Shown in pieces: positions 8,655 through 17,395 of a DNA stretch of 64,000 bases (position 1 is the stretch's first letter; each line of letters starts with the position of its first letter). Source of the stretch: Alloyangia pacifica (GTDB lineage Bacteria; Pseudomonadota; Alphaproteobacteria; Rhodobacterales; Rhodobacteraceae); NCBI RefSeq assembly GCF_900116195.1, contig NZ_FOZW01000012.1, positions 168,462 to 232,461 of the forward strand, given 5' to 3'. Under the pieces are notes generated by a model, which searched no databases, was not told where the DNA came from, and worked only from the letters and a program-made list of their open reading frames with translations. Made by a program: the position numbers and the translations under genes.

Positions 8655-9644
8655 ATGCATTTCCAGACACCCACACGCCGCCTGTTTCTTGGAGGCGCCC
8701 TGACCACCGCCGGGGCGGCGTTCATCGCCCCGCATCGGGCGAGGGCGCAGGACGCCGTTGCCCTGCAACTGTCTTGGCTGCACTCGGTGCAGTTTGGCGG
8801 CAGCTACATCGCGCAGAAGAACGGCTATTGGAGCGACGCGGGGCTCGAGGTCTCGCTGCTGCCGGGCGGACCCAACGCGCCGGTCGAGCCGCCGGTGGTG
8901 GCGGGCACGGCGCTGGTCGGCATCTCGGCGGCGGATTACACCGCCGCTGCGGTGAACCAAGGCGCGCCCTTCAAGATCATCGGCGTCGCCATGCAGAAGA
9001 ACCCCTTTGCCATCGCCTCGCTGGCCGAGAACCCGGTGAACAGTCCCGCCGATCTGGTTGGCAAGAAGATCGGCATGGCGCTGGCCAATACCCCGGTGCT
9101 GGAGGCGCTCTGCACGATCAACGGCGTGGATATCGCCGGGATCGAGGTTGTGCCGACGCAATATGACGCCGCGCCGCTGGTGCAGGGGCAGGTGGATTGC
9201 CTGCTGTGCTGGGCCACGGACCTGCCCGTGGCGATGGAGATGCAGGGCGTCGAAAGCGTCACCATGCTGCTCGCCGATCACGGCTACGCGGTGCATTCGC
9301 AGACTTATATCGCCACAGAGGACAGTATCGCCAACCGCCGCGACCAGCTTGTGGCGCTGATGAAAGGCGAGGTCATGGGCTGGCAGGACTACCTCGCCGA
9401 TCCCGAGGCCGCGGCGGAACTGACCGTCGAGATGTTCCCCGATGCGGGGCTCGATCTTGCGACGCAGAAGCTGCAGGCCGAGCGGCAGGTGCCGCTGATG
9501 TTCTCGGAGCTGACCGAGGCCGAGGGCTTTGGCTGGTTCACCGATGAGACCGTCGCCGCCAACGTCGAAACGTTGGCGCTTCTGGGCAAACCGGTCTCGC
9601 CCGACCTCTGGGACCGCTCGATCCTGGAAGAGGTCCATGGCTAG
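8655..9644 (+). CDS. ABC transporter substrate-binding protein, NMT1/THI5-like
   Basis: 329 aa from ATG 8655, preceded by GGGAGG. The N-terminus TRRLFLGGALTTAG, then AGAAF and a cleavage region ending ARAQD, looks like a Tat or lipid-free secretory signal. The mature domain, LSWLHSVQFGGSYIAQKNGYW, is characteristic of the NMT1/THI5-like family that binds pyrimidines, taurine, aliphatic sulfonates or similar small molecules in the periplasm. The ATPase and a fused permease follow, so this is a complete importer. The substrate cannot be read from sequence. A thiamine-pyrimidine precursor is one option for this family. Confidence 0.85.
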   Translation: MHFQTPTRRLFLGGALTTAGAAFIAPHRARAQDAVALQLSWLHSVQFGGSYIAQKNGYWSDAGLEVSLLPGGPNAPVEPPVVAGTALVGISAADYTAAAVNQGAPFKIIGVAMQKNPFAIASLAENPVNSPADLVGKKIGMALANTPVLEALCTINGVDIAGIEVVPTQYDAAPLVQGQVDCLLCWATDLPVAMEMQGVESVTMLLADHGYAVHSQTYIATEDSIANRRDQLVALMKGEVMGWQDYLADPEAAAELTVEMFPDAGLDLATQKLQAERQVPLMFSELTEAEGFGWFTDETVAANVETLALLGKPVSPDLWDRSILEEVHG

Positions 9645-9680
9645 GCGGCGCCGCGTCATCTTGCGGGCCTCTGAGGGGGG

Positions 9681-10472
9681 ATGACCGCGCGCCCGGATAT
9701 CGTGCTCGCCGGCGTGGCCAAGAGCTTTGCCACGGCAGGCCGCCCGGTGGAGGCGGTGGCGCCGGTCGATCTCACCCTCGCGGGCGGGCAGATGACCGCG
9801 CTTGTGGGCCCCTCGGGCTGCGGGAAGTCGACGCTGCTGCGGCTGATCGCCGGGCTCGAGCTGCCCAGCGAGGGCCGGATCACCATCGGCAGCGAAAGCC
9901 CCGACGATCTGCGCCGGCGCGCCGGGGTCGCCATGGCGTTTCAGGACGCGGCGTTGCTGCCGTGGCGCACGGTCGAGGGCAATATCGCGCTGGGACGGGG
10001 GTTGGCGCGCAAGCCGCGCGACCCTGAAATGATCCGCGAGCTGATCTCGCTGGTCGGCCTCTCGGGCTTCGAGGGTCGCCGACCGGCGGAACTGTCGGGG
10101 GGCATGCGGCAGCGTGCCGCCATCGCCCGCGCGCTGGCCGGTGAGCCCGAGCTTCTGCTGCTCGACGAGCCGTTCGCCGCCGTCGATGCGCTGACCCGCG
10201 ACCGGCTCAACACCGAGCTGCCGCCGCTCTGGGAGGCACGCGGCGCGACCTTGGTTCTGGTGACCCATTCGGTGGCCGAGGCTGTGCGCCTGTCGGACCG
10301 CATCCTCGTGCTGACCCCGCGCCCGGCGCGTGTCGCCGCCGACATCCCGGTGCCGCTGCCGCGCCCGCGCGGGCCGGAGGTGCTCGCCTCGGAGGCGTTC
10401 CGCGCGCTTTGCGCAGAGGTCACGGGCGCGCTGCGTGACCACCAGTATCCCGAGAGCGTCGCGGCGCAATGA
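9681..10472 (+). CDS. ABC transporter ATP-binding protein (NitT/TauT type)
   Basis: A 263 aa ATPase with Walker A GPSGCGKST, Q-loop MAFQDAALLPW, signature LSGGMRQR, Walker B LLLLDEPFAAVD and the switch histidine in LVTHSVAEA. The sequence is of the SsuB/TauB type that pairs with NMT1-like binding proteins. The ATG at 9681 follows GAGGGGGG. Its end overlaps the permease start (ATGA), so it is translationally coupled. Confidence 0.9.
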   Translation: MTARPDIVLAGVAKSFATAGRPVEAVAPVDLTLAGGQMTALVGPSGCGKSTLLRLIAGLELPSEGRITIGSESPDDLRRRAGVAMAFQDAALLPWRTVEGNIALGRGLARKPRDPEMIRELISLVGLSGFEGRRPAELSGGMRQRAAIARALAGEPELLLLDEPFAAVDALTRDRLNTELPPLWEARGATLVLVTHSVAEAVRLSDRILVLTPRPARVAADIPVPLPRPRGPEVLASEAFRALCAEVTGALRDHQYPESVAAQ

Positions 10473-12043
10473 GCGCAGGCCCCGCCGTATTGCGTCTGTC
10501 CCGCCCGCTGCCGCGCGGCCTCGGGCTTTTTCTGGGCCTGCTGATCTGGGAGGTGGCCGCCCGCGCCACCGCGGGCAGTTTCATCATCGCCGCTCCGAGC
10601 CAGATCGCCGGGTACATGGTCAGCCATTCCGGCCTGCTCTGGCGGGCGTTCGGCGCCACGCTGGCCTCGGCGGTGCAGGGGTTCGTCTGGGGCAACCTCG
10701 CCGGGGTGCTGCTGGCGCTGCTGGCGGTGCTGCTGCCGCGCAGCGAGCGTCTGCTGTTGACGCTGGCGCTGCTGGTCTTCTGCCTGCCGCTGGTGGCCAC
10801 CGGGCCGATCCTGCGGGTGCTCTACGGGCCGGGCTGCGGACCGCAGGTGACGCTGGCGGCGCTGGCGGTCTATTACACCACCTTCCTGCCGGTGCTGGTG
10901 GGGCTGCGCGCCGCGCCGCAAGGCTGGTTCGATCTGCTGCGCAGCTACGGGCGCGGGCGGATGACCGCTCTGCGCGAGGTACGGCTGCCAGCGGCGCTGC
11001 CTTATCTGGTTGCCGGTCTGCAGATCGCCGCCCCGGCGGCCTTCCTCGGGGCGATGGTCGGCGAGTTCACCGGCGCCGAGCGCGGGCTTGGCGTGCTGAC
11101 CGTGCGCGCGCTGCGGGCGCTCGATCTGCCCGCCACATGGGCGATCGCGGTGATCGCCGCCGGGGTCTCGATACTGGCCTTCGCGGCGGTGGGTGCGCTT
11201 GGCCGCAAGTTCGACCTTGCCCCGCCCGAAGTGCTGATGGCCGCGCCCGTCGCGCGCAGCCGCCGGCTGTGGGACGCGCCCGCGCAGGCGCTGCTGGCGC
11301 TTGGCGTGACGCTGCTGATCTGGAAGGGCAGCATGGAGATCTTCGGCCTGCCGCGCTTCTTTGCCAAACGCCCCGAGGACGTCTGGGGCTATTTGGTCAC
11401 CAGCCCCGGCGCAGAGGCACAGCGTGCCCGGCTCTTCGGCGCACTTGGTGAGACCTTGGCGCTGGCCGGGCCGGGCTATCTTGCGGGGCTGGGGCTGGGC
11501 GCGGGGCTCGCGCTGCTGCTGGTGCTGCTGCCGCGCCTCGCCGGGGCGGTGATCCCGCTGTCGATCGCCCTGCGCTCTATCCCGATCATCGCCACGGCGC
11601 CGCTGATCGTCTGGGCGCTCGGGCGCGGCGCGGCGGGCACCATCACCGTGGTCGCGGTGATGATCTTTTTCCCGACGCTGATCGCCTGCCAGCACGGGCT
11701 GGCACGCACGCCGCGCGCGGTGCTTGATCTCTTCGAGGTCTATGCCGCCAGCCCGCTGCGCCGTCTCATCGGCGCGCAACTGCCCGCCATGCTGCCCGCC
11801 TTCTTCGCCTCGGCGCGCATGGCCATCCCCGCGGCCATCCTTGCCGTCACCACCGCCGAATGGCTGGCGACCGGGCGCGGCATCGGCGCGCTCATGGCGA
11901 CGGTGGCCTCGACCTCGGATTACGGCATGCTGTGGAGCGCCATCGCGCTCGTCGGGCTGGCGGCGGTGCTCGCCCATGCGCTGGTGGCCGCGCTCGAGCG
12001 TGCGGTGCTGGCCCGCACCAGCGCGGAGCAGCTCGCCCGATGA
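10469..12043 (+). CDS. ABC transporter permease, two fused membrane domains
   Basis: 524 aa, twice the usual length of an SsuC/TauC-type permease. Two copies of the binding-protein-dependent membrane domain are visible in tandem. The first ends around residue 245, with an EAA-like loop (SYGRGRMTALREVRLPAALP). The second spans about residues 275-520, with its own coupling loop (VYAASPLRRLIGAQLPAMLP). A natural fusion would let one polypeptide form the whole membrane pore instead of a homodimer. It overlaps the ATPase gene and the downstream glycosyltransferase gene by 4 bp each. Confidence 0.88.
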   Translation: MSAGPAVLRLSRPLPRGLGLFLGLLIWEVAARATAGSFIIAAPSQIAGYMVSHSGLLWRAFGATLASAVQGFVWGNLAGVLLALLAVLLPRSERLLLTLALLVFCLPLVATGPILRVLYGPGCGPQVTLAALAVYYTTFLPVLVGLRAAPQGWFDLLRSYGRGRMTALREVRLPAALPYLVAGLQIAAPAAFLGAMVGEFTGAERGLGVLTVRALRALDLPATWAIAVIAAGVSILAFAAVGALGRKFDLAPPEVLMAAPVARSRRLWDAPAQALLALGVTLLIWKGSMEIFGLPRFFAKRPEDVWGYLVTSPGAEAQRARLFGALGETLALAGPGYLAGLGLGAGLALLLVLLPRLAGAVIPLSIALRSIPIIATAPLIVWALGRGAAGTITVVAVMIFFPTLIACQHGLARTPRAVLDLFEVYAASPLRRLIGAQLPAMLPAFFASARMAIPAAILAVTTAEWLATGRGIGALMATVASTSDYGMLWSAIALVGLAAVLAHALVAALERAVLARTSAEQLAR

Positions 12044-13077
12044 GAGCCTGCGCCTTTGCCATCCCCGGCGATCATCGGCAGAAGACCGGCGGCTTCATCT
12101 ATGAACGCCGCCTGCTCGAAGAGCTGCAGGCGGCGGGCCGTGAGGTGACGCATGTCGCGCTGCCCGCCGAGGCGGCCGCGGCAGAGCAGGAGGAGGCGCT
12201 GCGCCGCGAGGTGTCGGAGGTGCTGGAGGCCCTGCCGCCGGACCGGCCGCTGATCCTCGACGGGTTGGTCTTCGCCGCAATGCGCACCGGGGCGATGGCC
12301 CGGCTGTCCTGCCCGGTGGTTGCCATGCTGCATCATCCGATGGGTCTCGAACAGGGGCTGACGCCGGAGCTGTCGCGGGAACTTCTGGCGCAGGAGGCGG
12401 CCAATCTCGGCCATGCGGCGCAGGTCGTGGTCACCAGTCCGCACACCCGACAGACCTACATCGACCTCGGTGCCGACCCGGTGAAGATCACCGTGGCGCT
12501 GCCGGGCCATGACGGGCCACGGGATCTGCGGCGCGTCGAGGCGGGGCCCCACATCCTCTCGGTCGGCCTGCTTGCGCGCCGCAAGGGGCATGATGTGTTG
12601 ATCCGGGCGTTGTCGCGGGTCTCCGATCTCGATTGGAGCGCGCAGATCGTCGGCAAGACCCACGACCCGGCGGTCGCCACGGAGTTGCAGGGGCTGATCG
12701 ACGAGCTCGGCCTTGCGGGCCGGATTGCGCTGGCCGGCGAACTGTCCGACGAGGCGCTGGCAGAGGCCTACCGCAGCGCGCGCATCTTCGCGCTCGCGAC
12801 CCGCTATGAAGGCTATGGCATGGCGCTCGCCGAGGCGCTCTGCCACGGGCTGCCGATCGTCAGCTGCGCCACCGGCGCCGTCCCCGGCACGGTCGGCGAC
12901 GCCGCGCTCCTGGCACCGCCGGACGATCCTGCCAACTTCGCCGGGCACCTGCGGAGGCTGCTGCAATCGGGCGCAGCGCGGCAAAGGCTGTCGGCACGCG
13001 CGCGCGCACTGGGAAGGGCGCTGCCCCGCTGGCGCGAGACGGCGGCGGTCATGGGGGCGGTGTTGGACGGTCTGTGA
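12040..13077 (+). CDS. Glycosyltransferase family 4 protein
   Basis: 345 aa from ATG 12040, which overlaps the permease stop. The C-terminal GT-B half carries the donor-binding region LSVGLLARRKGHDVLIRAL and the ATRYEGYGMALAEALCHGLPI segment, with the EX7E motif of GT4 retaining enzymes. The N-terminal half (FAIPGDHRQKTGGFIYERRLLEEL) is the acceptor domain and includes the family's glycine-rich loop. It is cytoplasmic or membrane-peripheral. The tight coupling to the importer is unusual. The enzyme may use the lipid made by the 5.3-8.6 kb genes as acceptor, but that is inference. Confidence 0.85.
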   Translation: MRACAFAIPGDHRQKTGGFIYERRLLEELQAAGREVTHVALPAEAAAAEQEEALRREVSEVLEALPPDRPLILDGLVFAAMRTGAMARLSCPVVAMLHHPMGLEQGLTPELSRELLAQEAANLGHAAQVVVTSPHTRQTYIDLGADPVKITVALPGHDGPRDLRRVEAGPHILSVGLLARRKGHDVLIRALSRVSDLDWSAQIVGKTHDPAVATELQGLIDELGLAGRIALAGELSDEALAEAYRSARIFALATRYEGYGMALAEALCHGLPIVSCATGAVPGTVGDAALLAPPDDPANFAGHLRRLLQSGAARQRLSARARALGRALPRWRETAAVMGAVLDGL

Positions 13078-13163
13078 GACAGAACGCCTTATATTTCAGA
13101 TAGGGCGCATCAGGTGGTGTCCGGACCGCGACCGGAAAGCCGGGGCTGGCTGCGCGCGGGATA

Positions 13164-14426
13164 TCATTGCTGCGCGGCGTGCTCGCGTGGCTCGGCGGAC
13201 TCGTCGCCGGTCGCCCCGATGACCGAGGCCCGCTGAAGTTCCCGCAGCCGCGCCTCGGAATAGCCGAGCTTTTCGCGCAGCACCTGCGCCGTGTCCGCCC
13301 CGAGCCGCGAGGGTGGGGCAGCAGCCGACGGCCCCTCGCCATCGAAGAGGATCGGCCCGCGCACCAGCCGCATCGGGCCAAGCTCCGGGTGGTCCACGGT
13401 CTCGACCAGCCGGTGCGCCGCCACGTGCTCCTGCTCCAGCGCCTCGCCCACCGACAGGATCGGTGCGTTGGGCACGTCAAACTCGGACAGTCGCTCGAGC
13501 CAGTACGCCGTGCCCTCGCGGCCCATCGCGCCAAGGATGATCGGTTCCAGCTCGGCGCGGTTCTGCAGCCGTGTCTCATAGGCCGCGAAGCGGGGGTCCT
13601 CGATCAGCTCGGGGCGGCCGATGCAGCGGGCGAAGTTGTGCCAGAAGCGCTCGGTCAGGCAGGCGACGATGACGTGCCCGTCGGCGGTCGCAAAGGACCC
13701 GTAGGGCACGATACTCGGGTGCTGGGTGCCGACCGGCTGTGGCGTCTGGCCGGTGACGAAGTAAATCTGCGAAAGATAGCCCTGCATGGCGATCAGGCTG
13801 TCGAGCATCGCCACTTCGACGTGCCGCCCGTGGCCGGTGACATGCCGCTCGTGCAGCGCCGCCAGCACGCCGAAGAGCGAAAAGATGCTGCCCGCCATGT
13901 CGCCGAGCGGCAGGCCGAGCTTGTTCGGCGCCTGCCCAGGCTCGCGGTTCACGCTCATCACCCCGGAAAGCGCCTGCGCCACGATGTCGAAGGCGGGCTT
14001 GTTGCCATGCGGGCTGTCCTTGCCGAAGCCGGTGATCGAGCAATAGACCAGCTTGGGGTTCTCGGCCTTCAGCGCGGGATAGCCGAGGCCCAGCCGGTCC
14101 ATCACCCCGGGGCGAAAGTTCTCGATCACGATGTCGCTCTGCGCCGCCAATTCCTTGGCGATGCGGATGCCCTCGGGCGATTTCAGGTCCAGCGTGACGC
14201 TTTTCTTGCTGCGGTTGAGGGCGATGTAATAGTGGCTCATGTCGCCGATGAAGGGTGGAAAGGCGCGGGTCTCGTCGCCGCGCTCCAGCGGTTCGATCTT
14301 GATCACCTCGGCGCCGAGATCGGCCAGCACCATGCTGGCATAGGGCCCCGAGAGGATGCGTGAGAAGTCGAGCACGCGAATGCCGGCGAGCGGGCCGCTG
14401 CGGGTGTCGGTCTGGGGGCTGCTCAT
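13164..14426 (-). CDS. CaiB/BaiF (class III) CoA-transferase
   Basis: 420 aa, the usual size. The N-terminus reads GIRVLDFSRILSGPYASM, then LADLGAEVIKIEP, the standard family start. The catalytic aspartate is in GLPLGDMAGS, followed by HERHVTGHGRHVEVAMLDS. Class III enzymes move CoA between carboxylic acids through an aspartyl-CoA anhydride. The end of the thioesterase gene overlaps its start by 4 bp, and both are downstream of the IclR gene, so it belongs to the leftward half of the catabolic locus. It may activate or recycle the acid taken up by the TRAP transporter. Confidence 0.9.
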   Translation of the reverse strand: MSSPQTDTRSGPLAGIRVLDFSRILSGPYASMVLADLGAEVIKIEPLERGDETRAFPPFIGDMSHYYIALNRSKKSVTLDLKSPEGIRIAKELAAQSDIVIENFRPGVMDRLGLGYPALKAENPKLVYCSITGFGKDSPHGNKPAFDIVAQALSGVMSVNREPGQAPNKLGLPLGDMAGSIFSLFGVLAALHERHVTGHGRHVEVAMLDSLIAMQGYLSQIYFVTGQTPQPVGTQHPSIVPYGSFATADGHVIVACLTERFWHNFARCIGRPELIEDPRFAAYETRLQNRAELEPIILGAMGREGTAYWLERLSEFDVPNAPILSVGEALEQEHVAAHRLVETVDHPELGPMRLVRGPILFDGEGPSAAAPPSRLGADTAQVLREKLGYSEARLRELQRASVIGATGDESAEPREHAAQQ

Positions 14427-14863
14427 GTCTCGGCTCCGGGTCTGGCGGATGGGGTGGCGGAAATCTTCATGACGGCGGTCGCGGTGGCCACCGGAGTGTC
14501 GCCGCGCAGTACCTCGCCGTCGACGAAAATCAGCGAGCGTGTCTGGTGGCGGACCTCGGCGCGGGCCTCGAGGAAATCGCCGGCCCTTGCCGAGCCCAGG
14601 AACCGCGTGTCCATCTGCACGGTGACCGTGGGCAGGCGGTCTGCCGCGTTCCAGGCGGCGATGGCGATCACCTGGTCGAGCAGCGTGGTCATCACGCCGC
14701 CGTGGATCAGACCGATCGGATTGCCGTGCATCTCGTTGGTCTGCAAACCGAAGCGGCTGCGTGCATCGCGCTCCACAGGGCGCAGCAGCGGGCCGACGAG
14801 GCTGGCGAAGCCCTTGATCTTCGCGATCTCCCAGCCGTCGAGAGAAATGGAGGTGTCATTCAT
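14423..14863 (-). CDS. PaaI-family hotdog thioesterase
   Basis: A 146 aa single hotdog domain. The segment NEMHGNPIGLIHGGVMTTLLDQ is the PaaI-type active-site loop and helix, with the HGG motif followed by an acidic residue. VTVQMDTRFLGSARAGDFLEARAEV is the central sheet. These enzymes hydrolyse acyl- or aryl-CoA thioesters and often relieve trapped CoA in aromatic or fatty-acid catabolism. The gene starts 3 bp after the IclR stop and overlaps the CoA-transferase, giving one leftward transcript. Confidence 0.88.
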   Translation of the reverse strand: MNDTSISLDGWEIAKIKGFASLVGPLLRPVERDARSRFGLQTNEMHGNPIGLIHGGVMTTLLDQVIAIAAWNAADRLPTVTVQMDTRFLGSARAGDFLEARAEVRHQTRSLIFVDGEVLRGDTPVATATAVMKISATPSARPGAET

Positions 14864-14866
14864 GGT

Positions 14867-15652
14867 TCAACCTCCCACCGCGATCTGAGTGTCCTCGAGT
14901 TCGTCGCGGATGGCCTGCATCGCGCGCACGAGGCGGGGGATCTCGCCGTCCTTCAGACGCTCGGAAATGCCGATGGCGACCAGCGAGCGGATCATTCGCC
15001 CGTCAGGGCCGAACACCGGCACGGCGACGACCGTGACCCCCGAAATGTAGACGCCCTGGTCCACGGCGTATGCCTGTTCCTTTGCCTCGGCGACCTGTGC
15101 CTGCCAGTCCTCGAAGCTTGGCGGGTGGTCCCAGACGAGGCGCGTGAACTTCTCCCGAAGCCGGTTCTCGGACATGTCGCTGTAGGCGGCGAAGAGGCGA
15201 CCGGTCGCGCTGATCAGTGCAGGGAAGCGGCTGCCGAGATCGACTTGCAGGCGGAAGGGCATGCTCGACTGCGACAGCGCGACCACCACCATCTGCGATG
15301 GCTCGGAGAGCTGCGTGGCGATGCCTGTGACGCCGAATTCCTGCGACAGGGCCGAGAGCCGGGGCTGCACCAGCGCCGAGAAACTGTTGCGCTGAAGCGC
15401 CGCGCGGGCGAGCGGGAGGATGCCGATTCCGATCGAGTAGCGCTTCGTCGCCGAATCGAAATCCACCAGCCCCTCGTCCTGCAACACGCGCAGGATGTGC
15501 AGGCAGGTGGAGGGGATCAGGCCCAGCTCGCGGGCGATGGGATTGACCCCGATGGGGTCGGGCGAGCGGCCAAGAAACCTCAATATTGCAACGGCCCGGG
15601 TGACCGCGGGCACCTGTCTCTTGCTGCTCGATTTGCTGTCTTCGGCGGCCAT
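14867..15652 (-). CDS. IclR family transcriptional regulator
   Basis: 261 aa. The winged helix-turn-helix is at residues about 15-75 (VTRAVAILRFLG, then IARELGLIPSTCLHILRVLQDEGLV). The IclR effector-binding domain covers about 90-255. It is the first gene of a leftward transcript with the thioesterase and CoA-transferase, and it is divergent from the ligase-dehydratase-TRAP genes. The palindromic sites at 15681-15744 are its likely targets. An aromatic or short-chain acid, or its CoA ester, is the expected inducer for this arrangement. Confidence 0.9.
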   Translation of the reverse strand: MAAEDSKSSSKRQVPAVTRAVAILRFLGRSPDPIGVNPIARELGLIPSTCLHILRVLQDEGLVDFDSATKRYSIGIGILPLARAALQRNSFSALVQPRLSALSQEFGVTGIATQLSEPSQMVVVALSQSSMPFRLQVDLGSRFPALISATGRLFAAYSDMSENRLREKFTRLVWDHPPSFEDWQAQVAEAKEQAYAVDQGVYISGVTVVAVPVFGPDGRMIRSLVAIGISERLKDGEIPRLVRAMQAIRDELEDTQIAVGG

Positions 15653-15680
15653 CTATCCCTCCCGATCCGGCGGCATTTTG

Positions 15681-15744
15681 TTGTCGTGAGACAATAATAA
15701 TAGCGTGTTGACAATAATTCGCCTCGATCCCTACCCTTGTCAAC
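15681..15744. promoter_or_regulatory. Divergent promoter region with palindromic operator candidates
   Basis: In this AT-rich patch, TTGTC-GTGA-GACAA (15681-15694) is a perfect 5-bp inverted repeat. GTTGACAA (15707-15714) and TTGTCAAC (15737-15744) form a perfect 8-bp inverted repeat with a 22-base spacer. The half-sites share the core TTGTC/GACAA. The left arm of the second pair contains TTGACA, which could be the -35 of the rightward promoter. The location between the IclR gene and the catabolic genes supports operator function, but no binding data exist here. Confidence 0.55.
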
Positions 15745-15800
15745 GAGCCGGACGCAAAAGCCGCGACCGGCTCGAGGGAGAGGCTGGGAGGCAGGATCGG

Positions 15801-17360
15801 ATGACCCGACTGACGGATTTCACGTCCTACGCGGAGGCTCAGGCGCAGTACTCGAAGGCGGGTCTGTGGGAGCTGTTCGACGGCACGCGGGAGCGGTTCA
15901 ACATCGCGCATGAATGCATCGACCGGCACGCCGGCGGCGATGCGGTGGCGCTGCGGATTGCCCATGCGGATGGCGGGGACGAGATCATCAGCTTCGGGGA
16001 ACTCTCGCGCCGCTCGTCGCAGATCGCGCATTTCCTGACGGCGCGCGGCGTGCAGAAGGGCGACCGGGTCGCGGTGATGATCGAACCCTCGCTCTCCTTC
16101 TACTGCACGCTCTTCGGCGCGATGAAGGCCGGGGCGGTGGCGGTGCCGATGTTTACCCTCTTCGGCCCCGACGGCATCAAGCTGCGGGTCGCGGATTGCG
16201 AGCCGACGGTGTTCTTCACCAATGCCGAGAAGGCACCCGAGGCCGTGGAGGGCGGGGCGCAAGATGTCATCGTCGCCGACCGCGATTTCCTCGACAGCCT
16301 GAACGCGCTGCCCGAAAGCTTCGACTGGGACACGGCGGGCGACGATCTGGCGGTGCTGCAATACACCTCGGGCACGACCCGGTTGCTGCCGGCGGCGGTG
16401 CACCACTCGCACCGCTCCATCGTCACGCTGATGGTCGCCGCGCTCTATGCCACCGGCATCCGCCCCGGCGACCGCTTCTTCTGCCCGTCCTCCCCGGCAT
16501 GGGGCCACGGGCTCTGGCACGGTACGCTGGCTCCGTTGGCCATGGGGGTGTCGACCGGCACTTTCTCGGGCAAGTTCGACCCGGTGCGGCTGCTGAAGGC
16601 TTTGCACGACTTCGGGATCACCAATCTCACCGCCGCCGCGACGCATTACCGGATGATGCGTAACTCCGGCGAGGCGGAGCGCTTCACCTACGCCTTCGAC
16701 AAGCTGTCGTTCACCGGCGAGCCGATCGACAGCGAAACCGCCGCCTACGTTGAACGCGTCTTCGGCACCAAGGTGTGCTCGATGTACGGCACCACCGAGA
16801 TCGGCGTGATCATCGCCAACTATCCGGGTGCCGAGGACCTCGAGGTCCGCGACGGTGCCATGGGCAAGGCGGTGCCGGGGGTTGAGGTCGAGGTGCAGCG
16901 CGAGGACGGCGCGCGCTGCGCGCCGGGCGAGACCGGCGAGCTGATGGTCAAGAAGGGCGGCAAGTGGTTCCCGACCAAGGACTTGGGCCGGGTCGACGAG
17001 GATGGATATTTCTACCACGGCGGCCGAGCCGACGACGTGATCATCTCGGCAGGCTGGACCATCGGCGCAATCGAGGTCGAGGACGCCATCCTCAGCCATC
17101 CGGCGGTGGCCGAATGCGGGGTGATCGGCGCGCCCGACAGCCTGCGCGGGCAGGTGGTCAAGGCCTATATCATTCTCAAGGGCGCGCCCGAGGAAGGGCT
17201 CGACAAGGACATCCAGGAGCACGTCCGCGCCCGGCTCGCCCGCCACGAATACCCCCGTCAGATCGAATTCGTCACCGACCTGCCGAAAACCCCGGCCGGC
17301 AAGGTGAACCGCAAGATCCTGCGTGATTTGCAGGCAGAAACACTCGCGGCCGCGGGCTGA
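15801..17360 (+). CDS. AMP-forming acyl-CoA ligase (benzoate/cyclohexanecarboxylate-CoA ligase-like)
   Basis: 519 aa from ATG 15801. Adenylate-forming motifs are present: LQYTSGTTR (188-194), SMYGTTEIGV, the GRADDVIISAGWTIGAIEVE hinge region and the C-terminal KTPAGKVNRKILRD with the catalytic lysine. The phosphate loop lacks the usual GxPKG and instead reads TTRLLPAAVHHSH, a pattern seen in some aryl and alicyclic acid ligases. It activates a carboxylic acid to its CoA thioester in the cytoplasm. As first gene of the rightward catabolic operon, it probably acts on the acid imported by the TRAP system. The specific acid is unknown. Confidence 0.87.
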   Translation: MTRLTDFTSYAEAQAQYSKAGLWELFDGTRERFNIAHECIDRHAGGDAVALRIAHADGGDEIISFGELSRRSSQIAHFLTARGVQKGDRVAVMIEPSLSFYCTLFGAMKAGAVAVPMFTLFGPDGIKLRVADCEPTVFFTNAEKAPEAVEGGAQDVIVADRDFLDSLNALPESFDWDTAGDDLAVLQYTSGTTRLLPAAVHHSHRSIVTLMVAALYATGIRPGDRFFCPSSPAWGHGLWHGTLAPLAMGVSTGTFSGKFDPVRLLKALHDFGITNLTAAATHYRMMRNSGEAERFTYAFDKLSFTGEPIDSETAAYVERVFGTKVCSMYGTTEIGVIIANYPGAEDLEVRDGAMGKAVPGVEVEVQREDGARCAPGETGELMVKKGGKWFPTKDLGRVDEDGYFYHGGRADDVIISAGWTIGAIEVEDAILSHPAVAECGVIGAPDSLRGQVVKAYIILKGAPEEGLDKDIQEHVRARLARHEYPRQIEFVTDLPKTPAGKVNRKILRDLQAETLAAAG

Positions 17361-17395
17361 ACGCCCCGCCGCACCGACATTCGAGGAGGAACAAG

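Noticed and set aside
15003..17246. Minus-strand open frame of 747 codons across the divergent promoter
   Set aside because: It runs antisense through the CoA ligase gene and overlaps the IclR gene in another frame; both real genes have clear families.
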